NCBI GenBank assembly: GCA_030833445.1
Contig: JAURHD010000001.1
Location: 186,001-250,000, forward strand
Direction: 5' to 3'
DNA from: Cephaloticoccus sp.
GTDB taxonomy: Bacteria > Verrucomicrobiota > Verrucomicrobiia > Opitutales > Opitutaceae
DNA: 64,000 nucleotides
The translations under genes and the position numbers were made by a program. A model generated the notes under the pieces. That model was given only the letters and a program-made list of their open reading frames with translations. It did no database searches and was not told where the DNA came from. Shown one piece after another: positions 28,426-37,496 of the stretch (position 1 is its first letter; the number at the start of each line of letters is the position of its first letter).

Positions 28426-28896
28426 ATGCAACCAAGCCCTCCAACCCACCAACCTGACGAACGCGGCCTGATCACCGAATGTCCCCAATGTGGCCGCGCC
28501 AACCGGCTCGCTTACGAACGTTTGGGGCAGCCGGCTCGCTGCCACGATTGTCAGACTGAATTGTCGTCACCCGTGGCCCCGTTCGAGGTGGAGGATGCCG
28601 CCGCTTTTAAGGCCCTGACGACCCGCAGCAAACTGCCCGTGTTGGTGGATTTCTGGGCACCGTGGTGCGGACCCTGCAAGATGGTCGCGCCCGAACTGGT
28701 CAAAGTCGCCCAGGCCGGCGCGGGCCAATGGACAGTCGCCAAGGTCAACACCGAGGATTTACCGGAACTCGGCGCGCAATTTGGGATCCGTAGTATTCCC
28801 ACCATGGTGCTCTTTCAGGATGGTCGCGAAGTGGCGCGCCAATCCGGCGCGATGCCGGCGGCCGCCATCCAGCAATTCATCACGACTGCCCGCTGA
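28426..28896 (+). CDS. trxC: Thioredoxin 2 (zinc-ribbon thioredoxin)
   Basis: A 156-residue thioredoxin with an N-terminal zinc ribbon (C19, C22, C39, C42: ECPQCGR and RCHDCQ) and the redox motif WCGPC (C81, C84) followed by the cis-proline SIPTMVLF. This is the TrxC arrangement, a zinc-containing disulfide reductase usually induced by oxidative stress. The DnaJ-like cbpA gene starts 14 bases downstream, and cbpM after it, so the three probably form a stress operon. Confidence 0.93.
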   Translation: MQPSPPTHQPDERGLITECPQCGRANRLAYERLGQPARCHDCQTELSSPVAPFEVEDAAAFKALTTRSKLPVLVDFWAPWCGPCKMVAPELVKVAQAGAGQWTVAKVNTEDLPELGAQFGIRSIPTMVLFQDGREVARQSGAMPAAAIQQFITTAR

Positions 28897-28910
28897 TCCA
28901 TTTCTAAACC

Positions 28911-29903
28911 ATGTCCGTCGAATTTAAAGATTACTACACCACGCTCGGGCTTTCCCGGGACGCTACGCCGGACGAGATCAAGAAAGCGTTTCGCAAACTG
29001 GCGCGGATCCACCATCCCGACGTGGCGAAGGACAAGGCCGCTTCCGACGCGAAGTTTAAGGAGATCAACGAGGCCAACGAAGTGCTCAGCGATCCGGTGA
29101 AGCGGCGCAAATACGATGAGCTCGGCGCGGATTGGCAGGCCTACGAAGGCGCCGGGGCGCCGCCGTCGGGGGGAAACCGGGGACCGCAGGGCTTTCGCCG
29201 TCGACCGCATCCAAGCGCAAGCGGGGCGCAGGATTATGAATTTAATTTCGGTGGCTCCACCGGCTTCAGCGATTTCTTCGAGCAATATTTTGGCACGCGC
29301 CATGGTGGCGGTTTCGCGGAGCATCCCGGTATGTCCGGTCCGCAGGCCGGTGCCGATACCGAGGCCGACTTGATGGTATCCTTGGAAGAGGCGCTGCACG
29401 GCGGCGAGCGCATGATCCGCCTTGAGCGGATGGATCCCGCCACCCGTCAGGCAACCACGCGCAAGATTCGATTGAAAATTCCCCCTGGGGTGCGTGATGG
29501 CCAGCGCCTGCGCACGGCCGGTCATGGCGGGGAAGGTCATGACGGTGGCCCGGCCGGCGATCTCTACTTGCGCGTGCGATTGGCGGCTCATCCCGACTAC
29601 AGTGTGCATGGGAATGATCTGCATTATGAACTTACCCTTACTCCGTGGGAGGCCGTGCTGGGCACGACGGTCAACGTGCCGCTGCCCGGGGGGCGCCAAG
29701 GCAAATTGAAAGTGCCGTCCGGCACCGGTTCCGGTCAGCAACTCCGCCTGCGCGGTCTCGGCCTGCCGAATCGTGACGGCAGCAAGGGCGACCTTTATGC
29801 CGTGGTCGCGATCGCCTTGCCCTCAACCCTCACGGATGAGGAACGCGCCTTGTGGGAAAAACTCGCCGCCACTTCCAACTTTAAACCCCGCGCCGAATCA
29901 TGA
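28911..29903 (+). CDS. cbpA: DnaJ-class co-chaperone, CbpA type
   Basis: A 330-residue class B J-protein. The J domain (residues 4-70) has the HPD tripeptide at 35-37 (IHHPDVAKD), followed by a Gly/Phe-rich linker (GGSTGFSDFFEQYFG) and the DnaJ C-terminal beta domain (LRVRLAAHPDYSVHGNDLHYE). No cysteine-rich zinc finger is present, as in CbpA. It would stimulate DnaK. The cbpM start overlaps its stop by four bases (ATGA). Confidence 0.93.
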   Translation: MSVEFKDYYTTLGLSRDATPDEIKKAFRKLARIHHPDVAKDKAASDAKFKEINEANEVLSDPVKRRKYDELGADWQAYEGAGAPPSGGNRGPQGFRRRPHPSASGAQDYEFNFGGSTGFSDFFEQYFGTRHGGGFAEHPGMSGPQAGADTEADLMVSLEEALHGGERMIRLERMDPATRQATTRKIRLKIPPGVRDGQRLRTAGHGGEGHDGGPAGDLYLRVRLAAHPDYSVHGNDLHYELTLTPWEAVLGTTVNVPLPGGRQGKLKVPSGTGSGQQLRLRGLGLPNRDGSKGDLYAVVAIALPSTLTDEERALWEKLAATSNFKPRAES

Positions 29904-30220
29904 ACGAAGACATCTTTCAATCCGCGTCACCCGAGAACCGTGCGTCGTTGCATGCCATTGAGGAAATTGTGCACATTACCGGGTTCTCCCGGCACACCAT
30001 CGCGATCTTTTGCCGACAGGGATTCGTCGCTCCGGCGGAAGGTCCGCCCGATGCCGAAGTGGAGTGGGCTTTTGATGATGATGCCCTGCGGATGCTGCGT
30101 CACTTGGCGCAACTTCATCATCAGCACGGGCTCGATGTCGACGGGTTGCGTTTGGTTGGTCCGATTCTGGCGGAATTGGAAACGCTTCGTGCCGAAGTGC
30201 GCTTTCTCCGGCGGAGGTAA
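29900..30220 (+). CDS. cbpM: Chaperone modulator CbpM-like protein
   Basis: A 106-residue MerR-like helix-turn-helix protein (TGFSRHTIAIFCRQGFV, then DALRMLRHLAQLHHQHGLDVDGLRLV) ending in a coiled coil (LAELETLRAEVRFLRRR). CbpM proteins bind the J domain of CbpA and inhibit it. The ATGA overlap with cbpA indicates translational coupling. Sequence resemblance to CbpM is moderate, but the context makes the call strong. Confidence 0.85.
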   Translation: MNEDIFQSASPENRASLHAIEEIVHITGFSRHTIAIFCRQGFVAPAEGPPDAEVEWAFDDDALRMLRHLAQLHHQHGLDVDGLRLVGPILAELETLRAEVRFLRRR

Positions 30221-30325
30221 ACGCGGATGTCAGCGGGTCGTGACCTGCAACCGCGAGATCAAACCAGATCGCATCGGGAGCACGCTGCCTATCCCGGGGG
30301 GGCTCCGGGCTTTCAGCGGTAGTGG

Positions 30326-31231
30326 TTAGTGAAACTTGACCGGCACTTCGACCACGGCTTCGACGGGAACCCCGTCCCTTAGCCGTGGAAAGAAGAGCCA
30401 GCCCATGAACGCATCGTGCACGGCGCTCGACGTAGCCGGATCGGTGACGCCTTCGACGGAAGCCTCGGTGACGCGCCCTTCGGCTGATATGGTCATTCGG
30501 ACGAGGGCGCTTTCGGGCCGCGCGTCATTCTTATCGGGAAAATAGGGCGACGGATGCACCACCGGAAACACCTCGCGGCTCTGGCCGGCAAATTTCTTCA
30601 GATAATCCGGCGTGGCTTCCTGGAGCTGATGCACTTCCTGCGCGTGATAGTAAGCCCAGGCCGGTTGCATGACGTTGGTAGTAATTTCCCGGCCCTGCGC
30701 GTCGAAGAGCTGCACAAAACAGTCCATGTCGGGGACCACATCTATCAGCACCAAGGCCTCTTCAACGCGGGTGGCGATGCCGGCTTTCAACTCGGGCAGT
30801 TCACGAGCGAGAAAAAAGGTCTTGGGCCACTGGTCCTTGTCGCGCTCGGTCTGGGGTATGGTGGCGCTGACCAACAGAAAGGCTCCGCTCAAGTCGGCTT
30901 CCGATTTCAACGTCATTTTTACCAATAGAGAACGCGCCTTCATGTCTATGCGGATGACACGGTTCGGATTGCTATGGAGAAAATGAAATGCGACCTCCAC
31001 GTGATTGGCCCCAAAGGCCGGTGCCCGTTCAGGATAATAGGTTATGCGTTGTTTGATGAGCTGTTCATGGCCGTCGATCAGCGCAACCGGATCCGACCCC
31101 TCCACCCGCAGCACAGGCTGTGGCCTGTCCTTGTAGACGATATTCAGCCGGGTGGGATGGGGTGGCGGTGCGGCTTGGATGGTTACCGCACATAGGCAGA
31201 ACAAGGTCAGCCAACGGAAGATCGATTTCAT
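30326..31231 (-). CDS. Exported protein with C-terminal TonB-like domain
   Basis: A 301-residue secreted or periplasmic protein with a clear signal peptide (FRWLTLFCLCAVTIQA, cleavage near AAPPP). The last 80 residues (SALVRMTISAEGRVTEASVEG, FMGWLFFPRLRDGVPVEAVVEVPVKF) match the TonB C-terminal fold. There is no N-terminal anchor with a proline-rich spacer as in true TonB, so it may be a periplasmic TonB-box-like adaptor rather than an energy transducer. The middle region is not recognised. It converges with cbpM at 105 bases. Confidence 0.72.
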   Translation of the reverse strand: MKSIFRWLTLFCLCAVTIQAAPPPHPTRLNIVYKDRPQPVLRVEGSDPVALIDGHEQLIKQRITYYPERAPAFGANHVEVAFHFLHSNPNRVIRIDMKARSLLVKMTLKSEADLSGAFLLVSATIPQTERDKDQWPKTFFLARELPELKAGIATRVEEALVLIDVVPDMDCFVQLFDAQGREITTNVMQPAWAYYHAQEVHQLQEATPDYLKKFAGQSREVFPVVHPSPYFPDKNDARPESALVRMTISAEGRVTEASVEGVTDPATSSAVHDAFMGWLFFPRLRDGVPVEAVVEVPVKFH

Positions 31232-31335
31232 GGGTTACAGCGGATTACTGTTTAGACGCGTGAATCGGCCGCTTCCGTTACCGGCGCTTTAAACCGTATC
31301 AACATTTACCCGGAGCACTCATGCGAGCCGCGAGC

Positions 31336-32409
31336 TTACAATTTGGCTACGGCTACTTTTTCGAGCGTCTGTAAATCTACATCGTGACCCAGTCCCGGGG
31401 CTTCCGGGGCGCGCACGTGTGCGTCGGGTCCAATCCGCGATTCGAACACCACGGGATTCCCCATCACGAGCGTCTCGTAGTAATGGTTGTTCCGGATCGC
31501 GAGGCAGAGGTGGATGTTTTCCACGCCCATGCCGTGGACCTCGACGCTGAGTTGAAATGAATCCGCGAGGTGCGCCACCCGCAGCGCACCGGTGATGCCG
31601 CCCTTGTAGAACCAACTCGTGCGCACCATGTCGGCCGCGCCCTGCATGATGAAGTCGGCGACGTTATAGTGACAGCCATCGGACGTCTCCGCCGCGAGCA
31701 CCGGGATGTCGAGCTGCTCACACAGCCGTTTGTAGGCATTGATGCTGAACTCGCGCATCGGCTCTTCATACCAAAGATAATCCGCGTCCTCGAGTGCCCG
31801 GCCGAGGTAGAGCGACTCGTAGGGATCGAAACCCGCGGAGCCGTCATACATCAGCGCGATTTCCGGCCCGACATGTTTGCGCAAAGCCTGGCAGAGCGCG
31901 GCGTCCTTGCGCGCATCGCCCCACGCGTGAAGCTTGATCGCCTTGAAGCCGCGGGCGAGACACTGGTCGGCCACGTCAAGAAACTCTTCGGTGGTGGAAT
32001 ACGTTACCGTGCTCGCGTAGGCTTCGATCGAATCGCGATAGCCGCCGAGCAATTGATAGAGGGGCAGGTTGGCGGCCTTGGCGGTGATGTCCCACAGTGC
32101 CGCGTCTACCACGCCCATCATGTAGATGGGAAATTCTTCCAACCGGTCCAACTCCCACACCTCGTGCCAGAGCAGTTCCTTCATCAGCGGATTCTTGCCG
32201 AGCAGCATCGGTTTCAGGCGGCGTTCGATCAGGTCGAGGGCGATCGGCCCGCGCACCGCGCAACTCCAACCCTCGATCCCCGCGTCCGTGACGATCCGCA
32301 GCCACGTTTGCTCAATGACCGGATCGCTGCCCGGCAGGCCCTTGCGCCAGACAAAGGAAACCTTTGGCTGGGTCTTCGTGGTATAGGCGTGGACGGCGAT
32401 GATTTTCAT
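31336..32409 (-). CDS. Enolase-superfamily enzyme (mandelate racemase/muconate lactonizing family)
   Basis: A 357-residue member from the ATG at 32409. The N-terminal capping domain is followed by the barrel: KxH motif AIKLHAW, metal ligands in LMYDGSAGFD, YEEPM and AAETSDG, and a late histidine in VEVHGMG. This arrangement fits the mandelate-racemase subgroup, most of which dehydrate sugar acids such as fuconate, rhamnonate or gluconate. The neighbouring divergent SDR, aldo/keto reductase and second enolase-like gene suggest a sugar-acid pathway. The precise substrate is inference. Confidence 0.88.
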   Translation of the reverse strand: MKIIAVHAYTTKTQPKVSFVWRKGLPGSDPVIEQTWLRIVTDAGIEGWSCAVRGPIALDLIERRLKPMLLGKNPLMKELLWHEVWELDRLEEFPIYMMGVVDAALWDITAKAANLPLYQLLGGYRDSIEAYASTVTYSTTEEFLDVADQCLARGFKAIKLHAWGDARKDAALCQALRKHVGPEIALMYDGSAGFDPYESLYLGRALEDADYLWYEEPMREFSINAYKRLCEQLDIPVLAAETSDGCHYNVADFIMQGAADMVRTSWFYKGGITGALRVAHLADSFQLSVEVHGMGVENIHLCLAIRNNHYYETLVMGNPVVFESRIGPDAHVRAPEAPGLGHDVDLQTLEKVAVAKL

Positions 32410-32475
32410 GGGGCGGGGTGGTGGGTTTTTCGGGGTTTGCGGGCAAAAATGCAATCACGCAGCAATGATATATTC

Positions 32476-32572
32476 CCGCGAATTACGCGAATGGGCGCGG
32501 ATAATTCTTCAATCCATTCTATATCAGTAGGGAGGTGGGTCAGCTATCTGCGTTCATCCGTGCAATCCGCGG
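32476..32572. repeat. Imperfect inverted repeat in the enolase/SDR intergenic region
   Basis: Left arm 32476-32503 (starts CCGCGAATTACGCGAATG) and right arm 32545-32572 (reverse complement starts CCGCGGATTGCACGGATG) match at 20 of 28 positions. The style of short GCGGAT/ACGCAGAT words resembles intergenic repeats common in environmental bacteria. It lies in the 229-base gap 32410-32638; nothing else is recognised there. Confidence 0.5.
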
Positions 32573-32638
32573 AAAGAATAGGAAATCTTTAATTTTCTTC
32601 ACGACAGAGAGGAGCTGGGCGGTTAAGCCTACGAGTCT

Positions 32639-33394
32639 ATGTTCGACCTTACAGACAAAGCGGCGTTGGTCACGGGAGCGGGTTCCGGAATCGGCCGGGC
32701 GATTGCCCAGCGGTTTGCGAAAGCGGGTGCCATCGTCCACGTCGGCGATCTCAACGAAGCCGCCGGCACCGAGACGGTGCAACTCATCAAGGCCGCAGGT
32801 GGGCGCGCCGAATTTGTGAGCCTGGACGTAGCCGATGAAGCCTCCGTGGCCGCGGCGGCGAAGCAAATCGGTGAACTCGACATCTTGGTGAACAACGCGG
32901 GCATCGGCCACGTCGGCACCATTCTGCAGACCAATGCGGAGGACATGGACCGGCTTTATCGCGTGAATGTGCGCGGTGTGTTCAGTGTCACCAAGGCATT
33001 TATCGGCGGCATGATCGAACGCCGGGCCGGCAGCATCATCAACATCGCCTCGATCGGCGGCATCGTGGGGGTGCGCGACCGCTTTGCCTACGTGACGACC
33101 AAGTTTGCCGTCGTCGGCATCACCAAGCAGCTCGCGCTCGATCACTCGGCAAGCGGCGTGCGCTGCAACTGCATTTGTCCCGGCCGCGTCGAAACGCCGT
33201 TTGTGCAGGCGCGACTCAAGGAATATCCGGATCCCGAACAAGCCTATCGCGAGATGAGTGCCACGCAGTTGATCGGTCGCATGGGTCGGCCGGAAGAGAT
33301 CGCCGCCGCGGCGCATTATCTTGCGAGCGATGAAGCGGCGCTTGTCACCGGGTCTTCGTTGGTCGCGGATGGTGGCTGGAGTGTGGGCAAATAA
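32639..33394 (+). CDS. Short-chain dehydrogenase/reductase
   Basis: A 251-residue classical SDR: NAD(P) loop VTGAGSGIGRAIA, NNAGIGHVG, catalytic serine in NIASIGG, and YVTTK as the YxxxK pair. The C-terminal GSSLVADGGWSVGK ending is typical of sugar-acid SDRs such as 2-keto-3-deoxy-L-fuconate dehydrogenase. The aldo/keto reductase starts six bases after its stop, and a second enolase-like gene follows, so these three form an operon divergent from the first enolase-like gene. Confidence 0.9.
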   Translation: MFDLTDKAALVTGAGSGIGRAIAQRFAKAGAIVHVGDLNEAAGTETVQLIKAAGGRAEFVSLDVADEASVAAAAKQIGELDILVNNAGIGHVGTILQTNAEDMDRLYRVNVRGVFSVTKAFIGGMIERRAGSIINIASIGGIVGVRDRFAYVTTKFAVVGITKQLALDHSASGVRCNCICPGRVETPFVQARLKEYPDPEQAYREMSATQLIGRMGRPEEIAAAAHYLASDEAALVTGSSLVADGGWSVGK

Positions 33395-33400
33395 GGCGGC

Positions 33401-34351
33401 ATGATTTCCTCAAGGCCCACGCGGCGAACGGATTTCGGCCCGAGTCCCAAGTTGGATGAACTGGGTCTCGGCAGAAATCGGCTGGCGCTGGGCTTGGCCG
33501 GACTGGGCGGGGCGTGGGGACCGGTGGATGAAGACGAATCGCTCGCGACCATTTTGCATGCACTGGAAAAGGGGATTCGGGTTTTTGATACGGCCCCGGC
33601 TTACGGCACTTCCGAAAAACTATTGGGCCGGGCTTTGGCCCAGTGGCATGGCCCAAGCCCTGTGATCAGCACCAAGGTGGGTCGGCTGCCGGGTCGCGAT
33701 TCGCATGATGAAAATCATGATTTTTCCGAGCGAGGGATTCGCCGCAGTTTGGAACGGAGCCTGGAGATGCTGGGGGTGCCTCGGGTTAATTTGCTATTCT
33801 TGCACGAACCCCAACGGGTGCCCATGGCTGAACGTCCCGGGGTGGTGGGGACCCTCCAACAACTGCAAGCCGAGGGCTTGGTCGGGCACTTGGGCATCGC
33901 CGGCGGCCACGGTGCCGATTGGGACGGACTGGTTGAAAGCGGGGCATTTGCGGTGGTGATGCTCTTCCGCCGAATCGACCCGTGCATCCTCAATGGGGTG
34001 GCCGAGGATTTGCCGCGGTTGCATCGCGCGGGTTTGGCGACTTATGGCGCAAGCCCGTTGCACATGGGCTTGCTGGGTGCACGACACGCGGAGTTTCTGC
34101 GCGACGAACCCGATTGGGTTTGGGCTCCACAGAGAGCTCGCGCGATTCAGCTGAAAACTTTGGCCGAAAAAAACAGACTTTCCCTTGCGACCTTGGCGCA
34201 TCGCTTCACCTTCAGCGTGAACGAACTCGACCGTGTGGTCATCGGTGCCGGCAACCGGCGTGAATTGGAATCAGCCTGGGCGGATTTCGAGGCGGGCCCC
34301 CTGCCAGTCGAGCTGTTCGATGCCGTCTGCCAAATCAATTTTACTTCATGA
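33401..34351 (+). CDS. Aldo/keto reductase
   Basis: A 316-residue (beta/alpha)8 oxidoreductase. The catalytic tetrad is seen in RVFDTAPAYGTSEKLLG (Asp, Tyr), STKVGR (Lys) and LFLHEP (His). The sequence resembles the L-fucose/D-threo-aldose dehydrogenase group of the family, fitting the first step of an oxidative deoxy-sugar route, but this remains inference. Its stop overlaps the next ATG by four bases. Confidence 0.87.
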   Translation: MISSRPTRRTDFGPSPKLDELGLGRNRLALGLAGLGGAWGPVDEDESLATILHALEKGIRVFDTAPAYGTSEKLLGRALAQWHGPSPVISTKVGRLPGRDSHDENHDFSERGIRRSLERSLEMLGVPRVNLLFLHEPQRVPMAERPGVVGTLQQLQAEGLVGHLGIAGGHGADWDGLVESGAFAVVMLFRRIDPCILNGVAEDLPRLHRAGLATYGASPLHMGLLGARHAEFLRDEPDWVWAPQRARAIQLKTLAEKNRLSLATLAHRFTFSVNELDRVVIGAGNRRELESAWADFEAGPLPVELFDAVCQINFTS

Positions 34352-35763
34352 TCCAACTCCGCGACTCCGAACTCTTCCGCATCCAACTCAAGGCCCGCAT
34401 GCCGTTTCGCTATGGCATCGCGACAATGACCGAGGTGCCGCATGTGTTCCTGCGTCTGACCTTTGATTTTGACGGCACACCGGCGACGGGTGTGTCGGCG
34501 GATCACCTGCCGCCGAAATGGTTCACCAAGGATCCCAAGCGCGCCCTGGACGAAGAGATTGAAGAGATGTTGCTCGTGCTGCGCACGGCGGTGGTAAACG
34601 CGCGCCAACTCAGCGCAGCCACGCCGTTTGCCTTCTGGCGCGAACTCTATGCGGCGCAAGCCGCGTGGGGGGTGACGAATAAGATCCCGCCGCTGCTTGC
34701 CCAATTCGGCGTGACGTTGGTCGAGCGCGCCTTGATCGATGCTTTCTGTCGTCATACCAAGACAACCCTCGCGACGGCGCTGCACGAGAACACCTTCGGG
34801 ATTGAGCTGGGGGATATTCACGCATCACTCGCCGGCACGGCTCCCGCTGATTGGCTGCCGGCGCAACCGCCGGTCCGAGTCTTTGCCCGGCACACGGTTG
34901 GACTCTCCGATGCATTAACTGATGAGGAAATTCCGGCCGACGAAAAAGTGGCGGATGGCCTGCCGCAATCACTCGTGGCCTGTATCCGGTTTTACGGCAT
35001 GCGGCATTTCAAGTTGAAGATCAACGGCGAGTCAGCGCGTGACCAACAAAGGCTCGCGCAGATGGCGAAGATTTTTGCCGCGGAGTGCGGCGACGACTAC
35101 GCTTTTTCGCTCGATGGCAACGAGAGCTTCCACGAAGTTTCCGCGTTCAAGGACTACGTCACGAATTTACGCGCAAACGTTGGCGATGACGCCTTTTGGT
35201 CCAAGCTGTTGTTCATTGAACAACCCTGGCACCGCAGCGTGGCGCTCTCACCCGCGATCGGCGAACTCGCCGCGGCATGGCCGGACCGTCCGCCGATCAT
35301 CATTGATGAATCGGATGCCGAAATCACAAGCCTGCCGACCGCGTTGTCATTGGGCTATGCCGGCACCAGCCACAAGAATTGCAAAGGCGTGTTCAAGGGC
35401 GCGGCCAACGCGTGCCTGCTGGCGCAGCGTCGTTCACGGGGCGAGACCTCGATGATGAGCGGCGAGGATCTTTCTAATGTGGCTCCCGTGGCCGTGTTGC
35501 AGGATCTCGCGGCGCAGGCCTGCTTCGGCATCACCAGTGTCGAGCGCAACGGGCACCACTACTTCGCGGGCCTCGCCCAGTTTCCGGCCGCCTTGCAGCA
35601 GCACATGCTCACGCACCACGCCGATCTCTTTGTCAAAACGGACGCTGGATGGCCGCGGCTCAACGTCGATCATGGTCACCTCGAACTCGGTTCCGTGCTG
35701 GCGGCGCCCTTTGGTTATGCGGGCGACTTGGACTTGTCGGCGATCGCCATCAAATCGCTCTGA
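34348..35763 (+). CDS. Enolase-superfamily protein, long form
   Basis: A 471-residue barrel protein longer than the usual 360-400. Superfamily marks: KxK in HFKLKING, metal ligands in FSLDGNESF, LLFIEQPW and IIIDESDAE, and a lysine-rich SHKNCKGVFKG strand corresponding to the second catalytic lysine position. Substrate unknown; the cluster suggests a sugar acid or its lactone. It is translationally coupled to the aldo/keto reductase (ATGA) and ends ten bases from the convergent AraC gene. Confidence 0.8.
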   Translation: MIQLRDSELFRIQLKARMPFRYGIATMTEVPHVFLRLTFDFDGTPATGVSADHLPPKWFTKDPKRALDEEIEEMLLVLRTAVVNARQLSAATPFAFWRELYAAQAAWGVTNKIPPLLAQFGVTLVERALIDAFCRHTKTTLATALHENTFGIELGDIHASLAGTAPADWLPAQPPVRVFARHTVGLSDALTDEEIPADEKVADGLPQSLVACIRFYGMRHFKLKINGESARDQQRLAQMAKIFAAECGDDYAFSLDGNESFHEVSAFKDYVTNLRANVGDDAFWSKLLFIEQPWHRSVALSPAIGELAAAWPDRPPIIIDESDAEITSLPTALSLGYAGTSHKNCKGVFKGAANACLLAQRRSRGETSMMSGEDLSNVAPVAVLQDLAAQACFGITSVERNGHHYFAGLAQFPAALQQHMLTHHADLFVKTDAGWPRLNVDHGHLELGSVLAAPFGYAGDLDLSAIAIKSL

Positions 35764-35772
35764 TTCTTCCGG

Positions 35773-36573
35773 TCAGCCGGTAAAGCGCTGGCGGTGGCGC
35801 TCGCGGTGGGTCGACGGCGTTTCTGAAAAGTATCCGGTAAAGGCACGGTGAAACGCGACGACATCGGTGTAGCCGGTCTCGGCGGCGATAGTCTTGATCG
35901 GCGCCGTGCCACCGGTGAGCAACTGTCGCGCGTGCTCCATCCGCATCTCCAGCAAAAACCGCCTGGGATTGCTCGCCCGCGCGGCGAGAAAGGCTCGCAG
36001 TTTTTCCGGTGACAGGCCGACCCGGCGGGCCAGTTCAGCCACCGTTGGGGGTTGCAAGGGATTTTGCCGAAACTCACGTCGCCAGACCGCGAGCATTTCG
36101 CGTCCGGCGCGCAGCGGACCCTGCCCAGCCGGCTTCGATTCCAGTTGTTCGAGAATCATGGCCAGGTTCAATTCGCGCAATCGACCGAGGGCCTTGGTCT
36201 GCGGCTCCGCGCCCAAGGCGATCGCCCGCTCGATGTCGCGCACCACTGCGGTTTTGGCCAAGCCCCGATAGACGCGGTGACCGTTTTTTCGGCCGACGAA
36301 TCGTCGAATCGAGACCGGCAGCTCGTCGTTCACCTCGCAGGTAAAATGCTGCACGGAAGCAAAGGCGGTAGGGGTGATGGCTTTGCCAGCAAAGGGCGTG
36401 TGGGGAAAAATGAGCACGCCGTCCCCGCCGGTCAGTTCAACGGGTTTGCCGCGACCGATCCGGATCGTGACTCGCCCGGTGTGAATCCACAGCAAATCGA
36501 AGTGCGGCCACTTGTTCGGTCCGATCCGGTGACCGGGATGAAACTGGCCGAAGTCGTGCAGCAGAAAACGCAT
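35773..36573 (-). CDS. AraC-family transcriptional regulator
   Basis: A 266-residue regulator with an N-terminal cupin-like effector domain (PHFDLLWIHTGRVTIRIGRGK) and the C-terminal double helix-turn-helix (VAELARRVGLSPEKLRAFLA and IKTIAAETGYTDVVAFHRAF). It is divergent from the PhyH oxygenase gene at 36690; two identical octamers lie between them, so it probably activates that gene. The effector is unknown. Confidence 0.9.
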   Translation of the reverse strand: MRFLLHDFGQFHPGHRIGPNKWPHFDLLWIHTGRVTIRIGRGKPVELTGGDGVLIFPHTPFAGKAITPTAFASVQHFTCEVNDELPVSIRRFVGRKNGHRVYRGLAKTAVVRDIERAIALGAEPQTKALGRLRELNLAMILEQLESKPAGQGPLRAGREMLAVWRREFRQNPLQPPTVAELARRVGLSPEKLRAFLAARASNPRRFLLEMRMEHARQLLTGGTAPIKTIAAETGYTDVVAFHRAFTGYFSETPSTHRERHRQRFTG

Positions 36574-36580
36574 TCGGGAA

Positions 36581-36636
36581 CTATCAATACAACCGCAATT
36601 CTATCAATTGCGACCTTCAAGGCAGTTCGGTATGCT
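36581..36636 (+). promoter_or_regulatory. Promoter of the PhyH gene with putative AraC half-sites
   Basis: Two direct copies of CTATCAAT start at 36581 and 36601, exactly 20 bases apart. The second abuts the -35 element TTGCGA (36608-36613), which is followed by a 17-base spacer and TATGCT (36631-36636). This is the arrangement of AraC-type activator sites that touch the polymerase. It lies directly between the AraC gene and its divergent target. Confidence 0.5.
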
Positions 36637-36689
36637 GGAGCCGTCAGTTGTTTCACTCCCCGCAGCAATCAGCCGAACCCCTTTATCCC

Positions 36690-37475
36690 ATGCTCTTCGA
36701 AAAGAATCTGGCGCCCCAATGGCACTTTGCCCCCGAGATACTCCAACAATATAAACAGCAAGGCTATGTGCGAGTGCCCGGTTTTCTGAATGCCGAGGAG
36801 ACAGCCCAGGTGAAAACCAATCTGCGCCGCTATATCGACGAGGTGATTCCGCGGATGCCCGCCAACGAGGTCTTTTACGAGGACAAGGCCGACCGGTCCT
36901 CCCTCAAGCAAATCCAGCGAATGTATCAATGGGACGATTTTTTCGAGCAGCTGTTCTTGAAGAGCCGGTTCTTTGCGCTCGCGGAGTTTCTGCTCGGCCG
37001 CCCCGCGGTCGGCCGGAACATGCAATACTTCAACAAGCCGCCCAAGGTCGGCGCGCCCACCCCGCCACACCAAGACGGGCATTACTGGATGATCAAACCG
37101 ATCGAAGGACTCACCATGTGGCTCGCGTTGGAAAAGGTGGACGAGGAAAACGGCTGCGTGCGCTACATCCCGGGTTCGCATCTGGCCGGCCACCGGACGC
37201 ACGGCAAAACCGGCACGCTCGGATTTTCGCAGGGCATCACGGATTACGGTGAGGCCGACAAGGCACAGGAGGTCTGCATGCGGGCCGAGGCCGGCGACCT
37301 GCTGGTGCACGAGGCATTCGCCATTCACCGCGCCGACGGCAATCGTTCCGCCGATCGCACGCGCCAGGCGCTGGGCTTCATCTATTACTCGGCCCGTGCC
37401 CGCGAAAATGAGGCGGAGATCCGTGAGTATCAGGCCAACATGAAGCGCGAGATGGCGGAGCAGGGCAAACTCTGA
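36690..37475 (+). CDS. Phytanoyl-CoA dioxygenase (PhyH) family protein
   Basis: A 261-residue Fe(II)/2-oxoglutarate oxygenase from the ATG at 36690. The iron triad is H127 and D129 in PPHQDGHYW and a distal histidine, probably H213, in HEAFAIHRADGN. Bacterial members hydroxylate diverse small molecules. The frame is open to 36648, which falls just after the predicted promoter; 36690 gives the better start. The divergent AraC regulator is its likely controller. Confidence 0.88.
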   Translation: MLFEKNLAPQWHFAPEILQQYKQQGYVRVPGFLNAEETAQVKTNLRRYIDEVIPRMPANEVFYEDKADRSSLKQIQRMYQWDDFFEQLFLKSRFFALAEFLLGRPAVGRNMQYFNKPPKVGAPTPPHQDGHYWMIKPIEGLTMWLALEKVDEENGCVRYIPGSHLAGHRTHGKTGTLGFSQGITDYGEADKAQEVCMRAEAGDLLVHEAFAIHRADGNRSADRTRQALGFIYYSARARENEAEIREYQANMKREMAEQGKL

Positions 37476-37496
37476 GCGTGCCCCCGGTCGGCGGAC

